A stretch of 64,000 nt of DNA from Ulota crispa (taxonomy: Eukaryota > Streptophyta > Bryopsida > Orthotrichales > Orthotrichaceae), in assembly GCA_963920765.1 (NCBI GenBank), contig OY987251.1:10605219-10669218 (forward strand). Direction: 5' to 3'. Under the pieces are notes generated by a model, which had not been told where the DNA came from, did not search any database, and saw nothing but the letters and a program-made list of their open reading frames with translations. Shown in pieces: positions 12,542-26,691 of the stretch. The stretch's first letter is position 1. Each line of letters begins with the position of its first letter. The position numbers and the translations under genes were made by a program.

Positions 12542-12852
12542 AGGTGGGTACACCCATAAGCGTGAGTTTAAGGGTTTTAAACATGATGACTACTAACAAA
12601 TATCTAGCAAATTATAGGATTCTATTAGGAATAGAAAAAAATGAATGCAATTTCAAATGTATTATTTGGACACTGTGAGAATAAGTTGTGAATTTTTAAA
12701 GAGCAAACTGCCATTGTACCCATAACCAACACTAAGGTTTCATGTTCACATGTTGCACGTCCTTGTCATTACATCTATTTACTTCCACATATTTTCCAAG
12801 ATTTATGAGGTGACTGTTATGGGGATACTAAGGCTTATGGGTGTACCCACCT
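12542..12852. mobile_element. AGGTAG-type TIR element, TA target, copy 1
   Basis: Perfect terminal inverted repeats of about 20 bp, beginning AGGTGGGTACACCCATAAGC, flanked by TA on both sides. It is 311 bp and non-coding. Its internal sequence matches, in reverse orientation, the broken element around the CACTA insertion at 58-61 kb, which confirms that it is a family. Confidence 0.85.
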
Positions 12853-12854
12853 TA

Positions 12855-13535
12855 CAAGTTTAGTTTTTTTCCCAATTTATTTTATTGGTTGTCAAGAAAG
12901 GTGAAGTCTTCCAATCCACAATTTGGATTTCTATTTTTTTAAACCCTTTGGAAATCTAGTTTGCAAATACAATTTGAAATTCAAGCACATGTTTGAATGC
13001 AAGCCCATGCATGTTGTATTCCATGTCTTTGTTGATCATAAAAACTTTTAAAAGTTCGCTTAACACAATTTAGAGCATGTTGGAAAAATCTCTTTAGCAC
13101 CCATAGGCAAAAAACATCCACCACATGCAATCAAAGGAGCTTGAAAATTTTGGGTACCATATCAATCAAAACTTTTATACTAACTTCAAATGCTCATATG
13201 TCTCAATTTGTATATTCCACCCTCACAAAACTTTCATCATATCTCCTCGCAAAAATTCAATGCAAGATCCTTCAGTGAGTTTTGTACAGAACTATTATTT
13301 ATATTCTAGTGGACCCGTGCACCCTTTGGGCCCACTTCAAACACATAAGTTAAGGGTGAAGGCTTAATCATGATTAGTTTGTTGTTTAATTTATTTGATT
13401 ATTCTAATCATGCTTATCATTATGTTTAATTAATTGTTTCTTGCTTGCTTAATCACGTCATGTTGTCGCTTATTTTAATCATTTTTTGCTTATTTTAATG
13501 GTTTTTGTGATAGGTGAGGCTAATCATTTTTTAAG
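12855..13535. other. Intergenic, nothing recognised
   Basis: No bounded repeat or exon seen. The open frame at 13125-13367 has no recognisable motif. Confidence 0.5.
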
Positions 13536-13948
13536 GGAATTGATATGTGCACACTTGGGGTTGATATTTGTACATCCACTAGAAGATGAATTGTAGAATT
13601 CTACCATCAAAAAGTTGAATTTGAGAATTTTGAATTCAAATTTGGAGTTAGAGACCATGATTTACTCTAGAACCATAAAAAAAAAAGTTGCAATTAAACA
13701 ACACTTAGTGAAAAAGCTTAGTTTGGGAAAAAAATATTACTTTTACTTTTGTTTGTAAAAAAAGATAAGCTTCTTCAGTAGGCGTTGTTCAATTGCAAAC
13801 TTTTCTATGGTTCAAGAGTAACCTATGGTCTCTAAGTCCAAATCTGAATTCAAAATTCTCAAATTCAGATTTTTAATGGCAGAAATCTACAATTTACCTC
13901 CCAAGCGGATGTGCAAATATGAACCCCCAGTGTGCACATATCAATTCC
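13536..13948. mobile_element. GGAATTGATATGTG-type foldback MITE, copy 1
   Basis: Ends are GGAATTGATATGTGCACAC and its exact complement. Further in, the two halves also pair (the GAATTTTGAATTCAAATTTG and TGAATTCAAAATTCTCAAAT blocks), so most of the 413 bp can fold on itself. Related copies are at 31433-31823 and 59038-59449. Confidence 0.85.
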
Positions 13949-14125
13949 TTTTTTAATCATTTTTTTAATGTGTAACAGGTGAGGCTTATTTTAATCATTT
14001 TTTTAATGTGTGAGAGGTGAGATATCAATCCGAGAACTGTCTATGATTATTTTTATTAGCCCCCTATGGCCCATGTGCATTTTTATCATGAACCCACTCA
14101 AACTAATACATACATACGGACACCT

Positions 14126-14440
14126 TGTTCTATTATAAAAACATATATATATAGAAATATAGATATATATATAAATATATGTATATATAAATATATATAT
14201 ATATATTTATATATTTATATATTTATATATTTATATATTTATATATTTATATATTTCTATATTTCTATATTTATATATTTCTATATTTATATATTTATAT
14301 ATTTCTATATTTATATATTTCTATATTTATATATTTCTATATTTCTATATTTATATATTTATATATTTATATATTTCTATATTTCTATATTTCTAAATTT
14401 CTATATTTCTATATTTATATATATTTATATATTTATATAT
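14126..14440. repeat. AT-rich minisatellite, about 10-bp unit
   Basis: About 300 bp of TATATATTTA and TATATTTCTA units. The apparent long open frame across it is an artefact of the repeat and encodes only I/Y/F runs. Confidence 0.95.
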
Positions 14441-14813
14441 TCTTGGAATCAAATGATAATTTTGAGTGTATTTTTGGGAAAATATAGGTTTACTTTAAGG
14501 GTTAAAGTCATAGTTATCCTCAAAGGGCACCATTCATTCAGTCAAAGCTGGCTCAAGCGCCGATGACCTCCAGCACCAGTATTTTTAAAATTAGCTCAAA
14601 TGGCTCCAAAAAAAATTCTACTAGTCTTCCACAAAAATCAATTTCAACTCTGTATCATTCAAAAAGAGTTGCAACTTTAAAAGAAACTTACAAACTTTTG
14701 GAGGAAAGTTTGCTATAACTAACCACATTTAAGAATAATGTACATCACCACCAGCACTTTCCACAAAAGCCCCTTCTAATCTTCTACTGTATTGTACACA
14801 TTTGGTCTTTTAA

Positions 14814-15722
14814 CCCCTAAAGGACCAGACCCCCTTTTTTTAGAAACATAGTGATTTTGGGCAGGTACCTGTGATTGGACCTTTTCATATTTTAGAATGA
14901 AATTTTAACAGAATGTGGGGACGAGGTTTATCTTTCATATGCACTAAATTTCATGACATTTGAAATTATGAGTAAAAAGTTATGGCCTAATATGTTGTTT
15001 TTTTATGTTTAGCAAGCAACTTGGGTAGATTTTTTAAAATCACTTTAAAAAAAAAAAATTAAATGGGTTTAGGAGATTTATATGAATGTAGGAAGCTTTG
15101 AACCATTTTGTCCAGATGAACAAGATGAAAGTTATGAGGATTTTTTGTTTGTGGGCAGTTATGGATTCTCTACTCCAAAATAAACTTTGAAGTCCTTCAT
15201 TTTACTCAATTTTCAACATTTTGGAAAAAGAACAAAACCAAAGGATAAATATTGTTTATGACAACATTATGACCATTGGGATTGGCATTTTTCATTTCCA
15301 TAATTAAATTCTTAAGAATTTAATGTTTTGAATCATTCTCTACTTCTTTTTACTTACTAATTTTTTCCATATGTTAAACAACTCCAAATGATTTGAAACT
15401 TTTTTGATATGTACTTTACTTAGGTGGAATAAGGGATTTAGAGAAGTACCACCCACATGGCCTTTCTCCTTAGGAATTTCACCTTTTGAATGGTAGCTGC
15501 CTGGCTTTTCACAAGACATTTTTTAATATTCAAACCATTCTAACTTCCAATCCACGCGGTGGAAAACTCTGAATTTTTTTCCACATCTTCTAAGACCATT
15601 CTTCTACAAGATCCTACGGTCACATATGCATAAAAACGTTTTTGTATTCAAATTTGATTGATGCTCTAAAAATGACAGTTTTGGAAGGTTTTTGGTGAAA
15701 ATTTGGCTTGGTCCTTTAGGGG
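14814..15722. mobile_element. TTAA-family element, copy 2
   Basis: Starts CCCCTAAAGGACCAGACC and ends GGTCCTTTAGGGG. Flanked by TTAA at 14810-14813 and 15723-15726. It is 909 bp and non-coding. Internal blocks match copy 1 in the opposite orientation. Confidence 0.9.
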
Positions 15723-15948
15723 TTAAACCTCTAGCCTGAATAATTGTCAACTGGTTAATTTTGATTGAACAAAGTAGGATTGAATACAATAACACCTCTT
15801 TGTTGTCACAACACAGGTACTGAAATTGCATGTGATTATATTTATGGGAGATCTACCAAATTACCTATGAATCATCACAAAACAACCAAGATGCCTTGAA
15901 ATTTTAAGTGTTCCCAGAAAACACATGGGTGCTTTTTGTGTTACTTAA

Positions 15949-16875
15949 CCCTTAAAGGACTGAGCCATTTTTTTAGTGAAAATCACTCAAAACTGCCACT
16001 TTTGGGGGGTTAGTAAGAAGGTAATTTTTTTTGAAAATTTGGGAAATCCAACCAAAGGATCTTGCCCTAGACTAGATTAGGTACTTGTGAAAAAAAAATC
16101 AAGTCATTCCGGATGGACATGAGTGGGATATTTACATCTAAAGTGAAAAGAAAAGCTTTTTTTCATGCTGCCGCAAAATTCGAAGCCTTTGACCATTCTT
16201 ACATGAAAATAATTGCTCTACACAACTTTGCGCTTTATTTTTCCCATGTAGGAGATCAAGTTAGCCATGTGTGGGAGAATTTTCAAATCAATTGGAACTA
16301 CACAACATATGGGTAAAATCAGTAAGTAAAAAGAAGTAGAGAATGAGTCAAATCACTAAATTCTTAAGAATTTCATTATGGAAATGAGAAATGCAAATCC
16401 CAACGGTCATAATGTTGTGATAAACAATCTACATCCTTTGGTTTTGTTTCTTTTCCAAAATAATAAAAATTGAGTAAAATAAAGGACTTCAAAGTTTATT
16501 TTAGAGAAGAGATTCCATAACTACCCACAAACAAAAACTCCTCATAACTTTCATGTCATTGATTGAAATTGAATGATTCAAAGCTTCTCATGAATAAAAA
16601 AATCTAAAGAACCAGTTTCAATTTTTAATTTAAAAAAATTAGATTTTTAAAGAAGTTTCTAGGCTGCCCGAGTGGGCAGTCCTCCCCAAATTTTCATAAT
16701 TTCATGCATAACTTCTTTGTCAAATGTTGGAATGAAAAAAAAATTAGATGCCTACGTAGATTTTTGAATTCCCCACTTTTGATGAAAGTTTCAAAAAGTC
16801 ACACAAAGTAACTTATCCAAAGGTACATGCCCGAACTCCCACCTGTCCCTCGAAGAGACAACAATCCTTTAGGGG
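15949..16875. mobile_element. TTAA-family element, copy 3
   Basis: Starts CCCTTAAAGGACTGAGCC and ends CCTTTAGGGG. Flanked by TTAA at 15945-15948 and 16876-16879. It is 927 bp, non-coding and in the same orientation as copy 1. Confidence 0.9.
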
Positions 16876-17238
16876 TTAAACTAAATTATAGCAATTGTGC
16901 TTATAAACTATTGGATATCAATATTGCACCACTGCCCAATTTTATAATTCCTATTACAAATGCTTAGGTAGGTTGTTTAGAATTATAAAAGTTGTAAATT
17001 AATGAGAGGAAAGATATTCTAAGTTAGTACCACTGCAACATCTATAACTTGATTGTACATGCTTATCATTTTTGGACACCGGGGTGATGAAATATTTGTT
17101 TTTCGACTTGCCACCTAGGTTTTAGTAACACTCTTTACCATTAGCAACATGCCATATGTTGCTTAGAAACCTTTAAATTTTAAATTTTCATAGTTGTTCT
17201 TAGTTTAGGTAGCAATATACTCCAGTACTTTTTCTTAA

Positions 17239-18457
<1,219 letters not shown>

Positions 18458-18461
18458 TTAA

Positions 18462-20119
18462 ATAAGTTTTTTTTTAAAATTTTGATAGGTGCATAAATAC
18501 TACGAATGATTGGTACATGAAAAAGCAACGAATTTTCTATACAAAAAAGAACCAAGAGTCGTAGTTCTCATTCTGCTTGTTATCGTGCATGCTTTGAAAT
18601 GCAAACCAATACTGCATTCCTGTAGACAAGTACACAAGTTAATTCGATTACTGCACCCAACATAATTAACCATAATGGAACTAATTCAAGAAAAAATGAA
18701 CTTAGGTGCACTAATAAAGTAGTCACTATAAAAAAATCATGGCCGAATCTACAAGAAGTTGACAATGATTGTGATCTAATTTATAAAATATTGTAGATTA
18801 GGTTATAATCTTTGTTAACTTTTTGTAAATTTGATCATGGTTTCCTTGTAGTGAGTTCATAACAATTTAAACTAATATAACATAATGTGGGTTACAATGT
18901 ATAAATATTATCTCAAATTGAGTGATTTAAGTGGTCAAAAATTTGAGAGAAGTTTACAAAAACACACCTCAATTAAAGAGTATGAGAAAGATATTGCATT
19001 ACAAAGGCTTTTTCACCAAGTTGTTACTTGAAGGGCTCAAAAAGATTATGGCCCAAATTATACTTGGAGAATAAAGACAAGATGCATGTCACACAACTTC
19101 ACACTAATTGAATAGAAATCATTCAAACAGGTGTAAACGGGTCTTGGAGTATTCAAAATCAGGCACTAGTTTAAAAAAAAATCAAATCAAATCACTCTAT
19201 GATAATTTTATAAAGACTCAAATTTATGGATTTTGAATAGTAAAAGCACCAGAGGATGTTGGTATTTGGAAGACAAAAAAGTCACATACCTAATAGGTGC
19301 ACAATATACCTAATGGTCTTTACATGTTACAATATGTAAATTGGCATCTAAGTAGTATGTAATATAGTCTAGTGGGTCAATCTTTCCAGCATACTCATGA
19401 TTATCATATTATCTATATTACTAAGCACAACGCTTTCCCTCCTTGATTCCATGTCCTCTTATGAAGTCTTCTAGAACTTTTTGGTGTGAGTTGAAGGAAC
19501 ACAGGCTACCTGAGATAGAATACAAAGTGCCCTCAAGTGCAAGAAACCAACAAAATACTAATGTTGAAACAATAAAAGGCGTCCCAAATATAAAACACCG
19601 AGCACCTCATGTAAAAGAAAACCAACAAAATATTAAGATACTGATGCACAAATTACATGCTTGTATACTAATTTACAACACGTATAAGCCTCTTTTGCTT
19701 GTAACTCTTTAGAGCATGCTAAGAGCCACATGTTTTACATCGCAAATGGGTTCATGTCTTATTTTGCTAGGCTCAACTTGCAATTGCTTGCATGGCAAAA
19801 CAAAACACATAACTTTATGCACATTGTACATTGAATATTGCATTTAGGTTGCTTTGACAATTAGGTTGCCTTACCATGAAAAGTTACCTCATGCCTCATT
19901 GTTTTATCACTTGGAGATGCATGCAACTCTCTAGATTTTAGGATTTCACATGATTTAAGACAAAATTTCATTAATTTGGGTATTTGTGCATCATTGTTGT
20001 TGCCAAGACCTTTGAATTTGGTTATTTGCAGTAATTACTAATGAAAATTATTGTAGTAGCAGTAAATGTATATATAGTGTAAAATGTTGAAAAATTAGTC
20101 TAAGGCAACCTAAATGCAA
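18462..20119. other. Intergenic with a weak dispersed repeat
   Basis: No gene seen. Around 19840-19920 a block reading like GCATTTAGGTTGC and TTAGGTTGCCTTACC is shared, in reverse, with 34660-34735, so a further dispersed repeat is present. I cannot define its ends. Confidence 0.45.
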
Positions 20120-20121
20120 TA

Positions 20122-20517
20122 AGGTAGAAGCACCCAAAAAGCAACACTAGCTGTATAGCAACATCTATAAATAAACCTAAAGCTAAGTGCTCCTACACCC
20201 AAACAAGACACTCAAGCACCCAAAATAGACACACAAGTGAACAAAAGGGAATAGAAATTGTGTAGGTGGTGGTTTATGATTAGATGTGACATGGTCTTTT
20301 CGTTATTGCTTTTTTGGGGGTCTAGTATCCACAATAGGTCAATCTAGGGAGTTACCTTCAACAATTTGTAGTTTATTCATACAATCTAGGAAAATTCCAA
20401 AAACAATTTTGCTTACATCTATACACATTTCCTAACAAGCACATGTCATTACATTCTCAGAAGACTCTCCGAATTACCACATCAGAGATAAGTGTTGCTT
20501 TTGGGGTGCTTTTACCT
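20122..20517. mobile_element. AGGTAG-type TIR element, TA target, copy 2
   Basis: Left end AGGTAGAAGCACCCAAAAAG. The right end is its complement with one or two changes (GGGGTGCTTTTACCT). Flanked by TA on both sides. It is 396 bp and non-coding. Confidence 0.8.
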
Positions 20518-21332
20518 TATTTAGTGTAGTACAAAAACTTTTAGCTTGGGTGGTTGCACTCAAGTACTTTCCGTTACAAACACAAAGCCACTAAGGTAGA
20601 AACACCATACAATTAAAATAAGCCACTTTAGACTATAAGATATGGGGAATTTCTTGAGAAATTTAGCTAAATCTGTGCAGAAACAAGAATAAGGAAGAGT
20701 GCAAAATAAATAAATAAGATAAAAAAACTCAAAAATGAATAATTTATGCAATATAAATGTGAATTCTTGATTTTGACCTATTCTCGTTTTATAAATGTAC
20801 CTTAAACAGTTACCTCTAGAACCTTGTTCCAAAACATATGTGAACCAATCAAATGCAAGAAAATAGCATCTTTGTAGAATATTTCAGAATTTTTGTCAGA
20901 GCCAACTATTGTTAGTTTTAGAACAAACCAACTTCTCCAAATAAAGGGGGGTAATGGTTTATGGTATCCCTACCTTATTTTCTGATAATCTGTAGAACAT
21001 TTGAGTAGAAAAATATGTAACTTATATCCAGCTCCCCTAAAGGCGAGGCGGGCGGGCAAAGCGGCCACTGCATACACGCCGGGCAACAAGAGCCAATAAT
21101 TGGCACCTTGTTAATCCGGGTGAACTCTACCAAAGAAGGCTTGCTAGTTGTGAGGATTTTTCAACTTTGGAGTCTGGATTTATCAAACTTGGTACGTTAA
21201 TGGTCTAGATCGCACCTAGATTCTAGCAAGATTCTAGACATTTTCAAAGAGTGATTCAGCTACTTCGGTGAATATATTTGTCATCCCATGGAGTGTATTT
21301 TGCACTCTTGGTTTTTCTTTACTCACTCAATA

Positions 21333-21469
21333 AGGTAGACACACCCATACCCGACTCTTTAAGAATTCTGATCCTATGTATTGGGAATATTCATTTCATA
21401 TTTGAAATGAACTTGCTAGGTATAAAGTGGTTAGAATTCTGATACAGTTGGAATAAGGTGTGTCTATCT
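21333..21469. mobile_element. Short AGGTAG-type TIR element, TA target
   Basis: Left end AGGTAGACACACCC, right end GTGTGTCTATCT, flanked by TA on both sides. At 137 bp it is the shortest member of the family seen here. Confidence 0.7.
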
Positions 21470-21578
21470 TAGGGGTACTCATGGTTGGTCTCAGATTGAG
21501 ATTTCCATGAAGATTGAGAAATGGTTGAGTGAATGTAAGAGTCAATGGAAGTACCTCTTCATGGAAGGAGGTTTGACA

Positions 21579-22320
21579 GGGTGATTGCAAGAAACACTTG
21601 TACTATTTTTTGTACCCTTCACCTCTTGCGGGTGGTTTTTGGCTCTTATCTTTTGCGTACCAAGTCATTTTGACTTGGAATTAAAGAGTAATGTACACTT
21701 CAAAGTTATAGATGTTCCGTGATTTTTTTGTTTTTTTTTTAATTAATTGACTATTTTTAAAGAACCCCCAAATAGGTGTCTACCTTGGCCATTTTGGGGA
21801 TTTTTAGTACTATTTTGAGTTCAAAAAAGCAAATCTCATGCCACAAATCAAGGAAATTGTTCATCATAGGACATTACATGGATGTATAGAAGGGTTTTAG
21901 GAAATTGTGATTTCTCTAACTTCCACATGCTCTCAAAGTGGGCATCCATTCTCCCTGAATTGGTGAAATAAATAAAAAAATCCCTCCAAAAACTAGTTGC
22001 ATCAAGTGAAGCTACTCAAAGAGATAAACAATGGCCATTTTTTGTTTTATTTTTTTGAATTTTTCTACTATTTTCTAAAAAGCAAAGAGGAAATTGTCTT
22101 TTTGTTGGTGATTTTTGTTCCTCTATTTTTGTGCATAACTTTTAGAATAATTATTTTCTAGGTCTGAATTTTCACAAGTATGCTATTTTAAGTGCTTTAC
22201 AAATTTTCTCGTATTTTATTTTATTTATAAAAAAAAATTCAAAAGCTCATAGTACTACCTAGTATTATCAGTTTTAAGGGTGTTTGAGACAAAACCGTGA
22301 AGTGTTTCTTGCAACTACCC
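21579..22320. mobile_element. GGGT-TTGCAAGAA TIR element, 4-bp target duplication, copy 1
   Basis: Ends are GGGTGATTGCAAGAA and the complement of GGGTAGTTGCAAGAA. The flanks are GACA (21575-21578) and GACA (22321-22324). It is 742 bp and non-coding, and collinear with the copy at 32425-33152 (shared blocks CACCTC, GCGGGTGGTTTTTGG and AAAAAAGCAAAT). Confidence 0.8.
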
Positions 22321-22672
22321 GACACTCCTTTTGGCTTTTTGTGGGTGATGGAGAATGAAGAATGGAGAATGTTTTACTTAGAGGAAGGCATGTTCAAAGC
22401 CACCAATTGGAGGAGCAGAAAAAACGAGGGTGAAAAGCAATTCACTAGCAGGTAAACATGCGGACCATGGTAAGAGTTCTCTTGCAACAATATTCTTAGG
22501 CCATTTCTTCATGCTTGAGGGACAATAATTTTTTTTCTCAATTTTCACGGAAACTAGCCTCCCTCCAGTTGCAGACACAGCACCACATAGTTTTTTGTGA
22601 AGATGGAGAATGCAAAAACTCAACCGTGACTACCTCTAATATTAGAGGGTCTCCAAATTGGAAACCTATTTA

Positions 22673-23038
22673 GAGCATCTCCATTGGACCTCTACTATTC
22701 TTCACCTCTATTGTTCTTCACCTCAAGGAAATATTAATAATCATTTTTATTGTATTCAACTATATTTCTTTAATCATTGCAACTAAGCAAAATAGTGTTC
22801 AATCAATAACAAGCCTCCTTGTTTGAAAAAGTAGCTAAATTCCTTATCATGGCTTCCTCAACCTATTAATTGTTTAAAGAAAAGTAGTGTTTAGAGGAGT
22901 TGCCATGCATTGAAATAATGCAAATTGCAAATTTTGCAATGCAAGGGAGAATCTTTAGGTAGGTATGAGCATTACCTACCTCCTCTTCATTTGAAAGTGT
23001 AGCCAACATGCTGTTTCATTGTATGGGTCGAGATGCTC
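22673..23038. mobile_element. GAGCATC-type (PIF/Harbinger-like) MITE, first of three abutting copies
   Basis: Left end GAGCATCTCCATTGGACC, right end GAGATGCTC. TTA flanks lie at 22670-22672 and 23039-23041. A TTA/TAA target is typical of PIF/Harbinger (Tourist-like) elements. It is 366 bp and non-coding. Confidence 0.8.
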
Positions 23039-23041
23039 TTA

Positions 23042-23338
23042 GAGCATCTCAAGCATTGCACTTCAAACTTGGCACTTCAAGAGATGTCATTTATTTTTGA
23101 AGACTTCTCAAAATTTGTTCTCCACTCTTGCACTTAGACTTGCTCCACAAATAGTTATTTCACCATTTACCAAGGAGAATATAGGATAAAAGTAAGAAAA
23201 TTTCAGATGAATAGTGTTTGGAGGACCAATGCTTGACACACTAGGAAGGAGTGGTCCGAAAGTATTCAGAGGTCTGGAGCACTTATCACTTATGCTTGTA
23301 GTGTGTCAAACCCTTGGAGGGTAGCAATATAGATGCTC
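23042..23338. mobile_element. GAGCATC-type MITE, second of three abutting copies
   Basis: Left end GAGCATCTCAAGCATTGC, right end GATGCTC. It shares the TTA at 23039-23041 with the element before it and the TTA at 23339-23341 with the one after it. It is 297 bp. Confidence 0.78.
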
Positions 23339-23341
23339 TTA

Positions 23342-23753
23342 GGGCATTCCCAATCTAGTCGTGACTAAGGTCCTTGGCATATTGTTAGATAGTGTTTGAC
23401 TACGGGCCAATTATAGGGCAAGGGCACTTTCCATCTTACCAAACCCCAATACAAATTGACACTCACTAAACATAACTATCTATTTTTTATGCTTTTTTTA
23501 AGTGTCTGTGTGAGGAGGTTCATGTCATAAACATCTAAAATTGAAGTCATGGTTAGAAATCAAACACTTTGGAGTGTTATCCACGACTCTCCAAAGTGTG
23601 CTAAAATATAGTGAAGGGGTTCTTATGTGAGAAGGCCTGCACAATATAGTTGCAATAAACGGCTACATTGGAGCCTAGGTTTTCAATGAAGCCTAGTTTA
23701 ACACTTTGTACAAGTTTTTCCGTGCCTGTATTACGGCTAGATTGGGGATGCTC
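23342..23753. mobile_element. GAGCATC-type MITE, third of three abutting copies
   Basis: Left end GGGCATTCCCAATCTAG, right end CTAGATTGGGGATGCTC. Left flank TTA (shared), right flank ATA. It is 412 bp and non-coding. Confidence 0.75.
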
Positions 23754-24156
23754 ATAGTTGATAAGTTTTCATCCTAAAACCCACCTCAAATAAACAAGTG
23801 TCCCTATTATCATCAAATAAATGAGAGAAATTCAACCAAGTCAATGGATTTTTTTTCCAATTCAATATTTTTGCATCACTTGATAAAAAAAACACTTTTG
23901 AAATATATTTTTTTCTTGACAATCCAACTTTAGAGGAAGGTGTACCCTAAATGTTCAACTAGTGTGTCAAACTTATATTCTATCAGCACTCCCCCAATGT
24001 CTACATCATGAGACGTACCTAGTACAAACGATGATTTTTGACTTGTTCCTCAAGCACGTATGTTTCGATACAATATTATAATTATATTTTTTTGAAAAAT
24101 CATGCCAGTTCATTCTTATGTGATTTCGAAATCTAATCAGTTTTTTTGCAATTTAA

Positions 24157-25019
24157 CCCCTAAATGCACAAGCGTACTTTTCTCAGTGGAAGTACTTGAA
24201 TTAGAATTGTGAGAACATTATTAAACATCGATAGAAATTTATAACCATAGGATCTTGAACTTTAAGGCTTTTAAACGATGTTGCCAAAAAAACATTCTAA
24301 AAAAGTTGCGGATGTTTAGATATTTGTGATTAAATGTGAATGAGTGTATTTTTTTTGTTTATTTTGGAGCTGCGTAAAATTTGTTATGCAAATTGGCAGC
24401 TTTTATGTACAAAATTGGGAAATCACCACTTATGATGATTAAGTACTTGTTGTTACTTCAAAATCAATGACTTTCTTTCCAAATTCATGATCACAATTTC
24501 ACAAATGAGCTTGTAATGCAATTGTAAAAGAACTACCACCTACTACAAAGAAATTTTTTAGTTCCAATTATTGACCAAAAATTATCTTGAATGAAAGAAT
24601 TTTCAGTGGTGAATGAATTGCAATTTGTATAAAAAAACATTCCAAGGAAAATCAGCACAAAAACACACTTAGATTTTGCCAAATGATGAAATATTAGTAA
24701 AAGGGCCCTCACTACCCAAGGGAAATCTTCACTTTATTCTCAATTTGCTATTTGTTTTTACATTGTGGCAAACTGACAGCTTGTCATAGGCTCTTTAGTG
24801 ACACTATTCATCATAGTTTTTGATGTGCAAGAGACATGCTTGCAATTTAGCTTCCACCAAACACAATTGAAATGTGGTATGGAGGAAAATATAAGTGGAC
24901 ATCAAAGCTAATTTCAAACCACAACTTCTCCAATTTAAAAAAATTAATAAAATCTTTACTTATGTCAAGGTCTCAAAGTTTCCTGGAGACCCAAATTGGG
25001 TGCCTTAGGCATTTAGGGG
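24157..25019. mobile_element. TTAA-family, CCCCTAAATG subfamily, copy 1
   Basis: Starts CCCCTAAATGCACAAGC and ends GGCATTTAGGGG. Left flank TTAA (24153-24156), right flank ATAA. It is 863 bp. Its interior is collinear with 42267-43180 (for example the AATTGGCA block and the ATTCATGATCACAATTTCAC block). Confidence 0.82.
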
Positions 25020-25211
25020 ATAAACTTGCTAACAATACATAGTGTGTGCCAATTTTCCTTGCCAATTTTCCTTGAACCCAAGGTCCATGTTTATTGTTTG
25101 AGGAAACTAGCAATTAGAACATCTCCTGTTACCCGCTTAAAAAAGCCCCTAGAAACTACATTTGGAAGGGATGGGAGTAAGAAATAGCAAGACAGGGTGT
25201 GAAGTTCCCCT

Positions 25212-25360
25212 CACTAGAAGAAAAATAAGGATAATTAACTGGCCGACTAGGTCACAACAACTAAACAACAACTAAACAATTACAAAATGGGCTCATTTTG
25301 TAATTGTCCAGTTGTTGTGACTCAGTTGGACAGTTGTTTAACCTTATTTTTCTTCTAGTG
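25212..25360. mobile_element. Miniature CACTA-like element
   Basis: Starts CACTAGAAGAAAAATAAGG and ends with its complement. Flanks CCT and CAT differ at one position. It is 149 bp and almost entirely foldable. The CACTA ends and 3-bp target suggest the CACTA (CMC) superfamily. Confidence 0.7.
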
Positions 25361-25739
25361 CATGCAACCCAGCGTGAAGTCCCTGCAATAGTGCAATAGT
25401 AACCCCTAAAGCCCACTTGCCCTAATTTTCTTGTTTTTACTTCTTGTGCGTGACAAAGGTTGCGAAGGGGACCTCTACAAAGCTAGAATTTGCCGTGATT
25501 GTGGCTAAGCCTGAAAAGCCCCGCGCTTGCACATGAACGTGTACAATGATGTTGGAAAATTGAAATGAAAAAATTGTTACAAGTTGAAAATGCAAGGCTC
25601 ATTTGGCAGGTGGTAGGAGGTGCTCTTAATATACTTCCAACCAGTTGAAATCACAAATATAGTGGTTAAATTTGGAGATACCAAATAAAAATCCAGTCTG
25701 TTCTTCCAAGTATAACTAATTATGATGTATAATAGTATC

Positions 25740-25990
25740 AAATTTCGGAAGTATCTGGTGCAACACTGATAACAAATGGGAAATGCCGGATTTTAGCCCG
25801 GGGAAGTTATGATTTCTCCCGGATCCTGGAGCGGGACTCTCTTGCCAACTAGATTCGTCGAGCAGGAATTGACGGATCCGGTTGTTTCCGAATAATGAAC
25901 GGGGAGAGCTGAAAAACAATAGAAAGAGCCGAATGAAATGTGCAAAAAACCGGGTGAAATCTAAATAAATCGGCTAGGTATATGGGGAAA
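25740..25990. other. Locally GC-rich fragment of unknown origin
   Basis: Sequence richer in G+C than its surroundings (GCCCGGGG, GATCCGGTTG blocks), with short open frames on the minus strand. I do not recognise a protein. It could be a gene or retroelement relic. Confidence 0.3.
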
Positions 25991-26150
25991 AGCCCGTGCA
26001 TCCATTGAAAAAATCACATGAAAATGAAAATGTAGGTTTTTAGCTGGAAAAGCTCAAAATTTTTCTGCACATAGTTTCCGATTGCTGAACTGGATTAGAT
26101 TGATGTGGGTGATGTGGGAAACAACCCCATAATCATAACCCACGAGGATG

Positions 26151-26519
26151 GCTGGGGCTAGATGGCATGCTGTTTTGGTTGGGGCCCATGCCTGACACCC
26201 TACCCAACCCCTTGCCCAAACCATTCTCTCTCTCCTCTTAAACTCTGAACTTTGAACTCTAACCTTCACTTTTCCAAACTTGCGTTTGAGTCCCTTCACT
26301 TGCTATTGTGCTTCTTGAAACTTGGTTAGTAACTAGTTACTAATTACTAACCAAGTTTCAAGAAGCACAATAGCAAGTGAAGGGACTCAAACGTAAGTTT
26401 GGAAAAGTGAAGGTTAGAGTTCAGAGTTCAAGAGGAGAGAGAGAATGGTTCGGGCAAGGGCTGGGTAGGGTGTCAGGCACAGGCCCCAACCAAAACGGCA
26501 TGCCATCTAACCCTAGCAC
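26151..26519. repeat. Foldback element, arms of about 180 bp
   Basis: Arms 26151-26331 and 26345-26519 are near-complementary around a short AT-rich centre (AACTAGTTACTAA). The arms keep the same open frame (starting MKGLKRKFGKVKVRVQSS) on opposite strands, so the mirrored open frames reflect the duplication and are not two genes. Confidence 0.9.
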
Positions 26520-26691
26520 AAGAGGATCCGTAATGAAGAGTGTGAAAATCTGGGTCACTATTCTCTATTTTTGAAGGCATAAATGTGCATGGTATGCAAG
26601 TGCATTCTCAAATTTAAGCCATTGGGAACAAAGGTAGAGCTTGAGTAATTAATGGTGTAAGCAAGAAATTGTCTATTTGTGAGGTCTTTAA

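Noticed and set aside
14066..14566. 166-codon frame rich in Ile/Tyr/Phe
   Set aside because: Translation of the TATATATTTA minisatellite; no start context or domain.
25212..25360. CRISPR-like or stem-loop RNA locus
   Set aside because: A single inverted repeat with CACTA ends; no repeated spacer structure, and the context is a plant nuclear genome.
26054..26574. Two near-identical small genes on opposite strands
   Set aside because: They are the two arms of one foldback element, and the open frames mirror each other.
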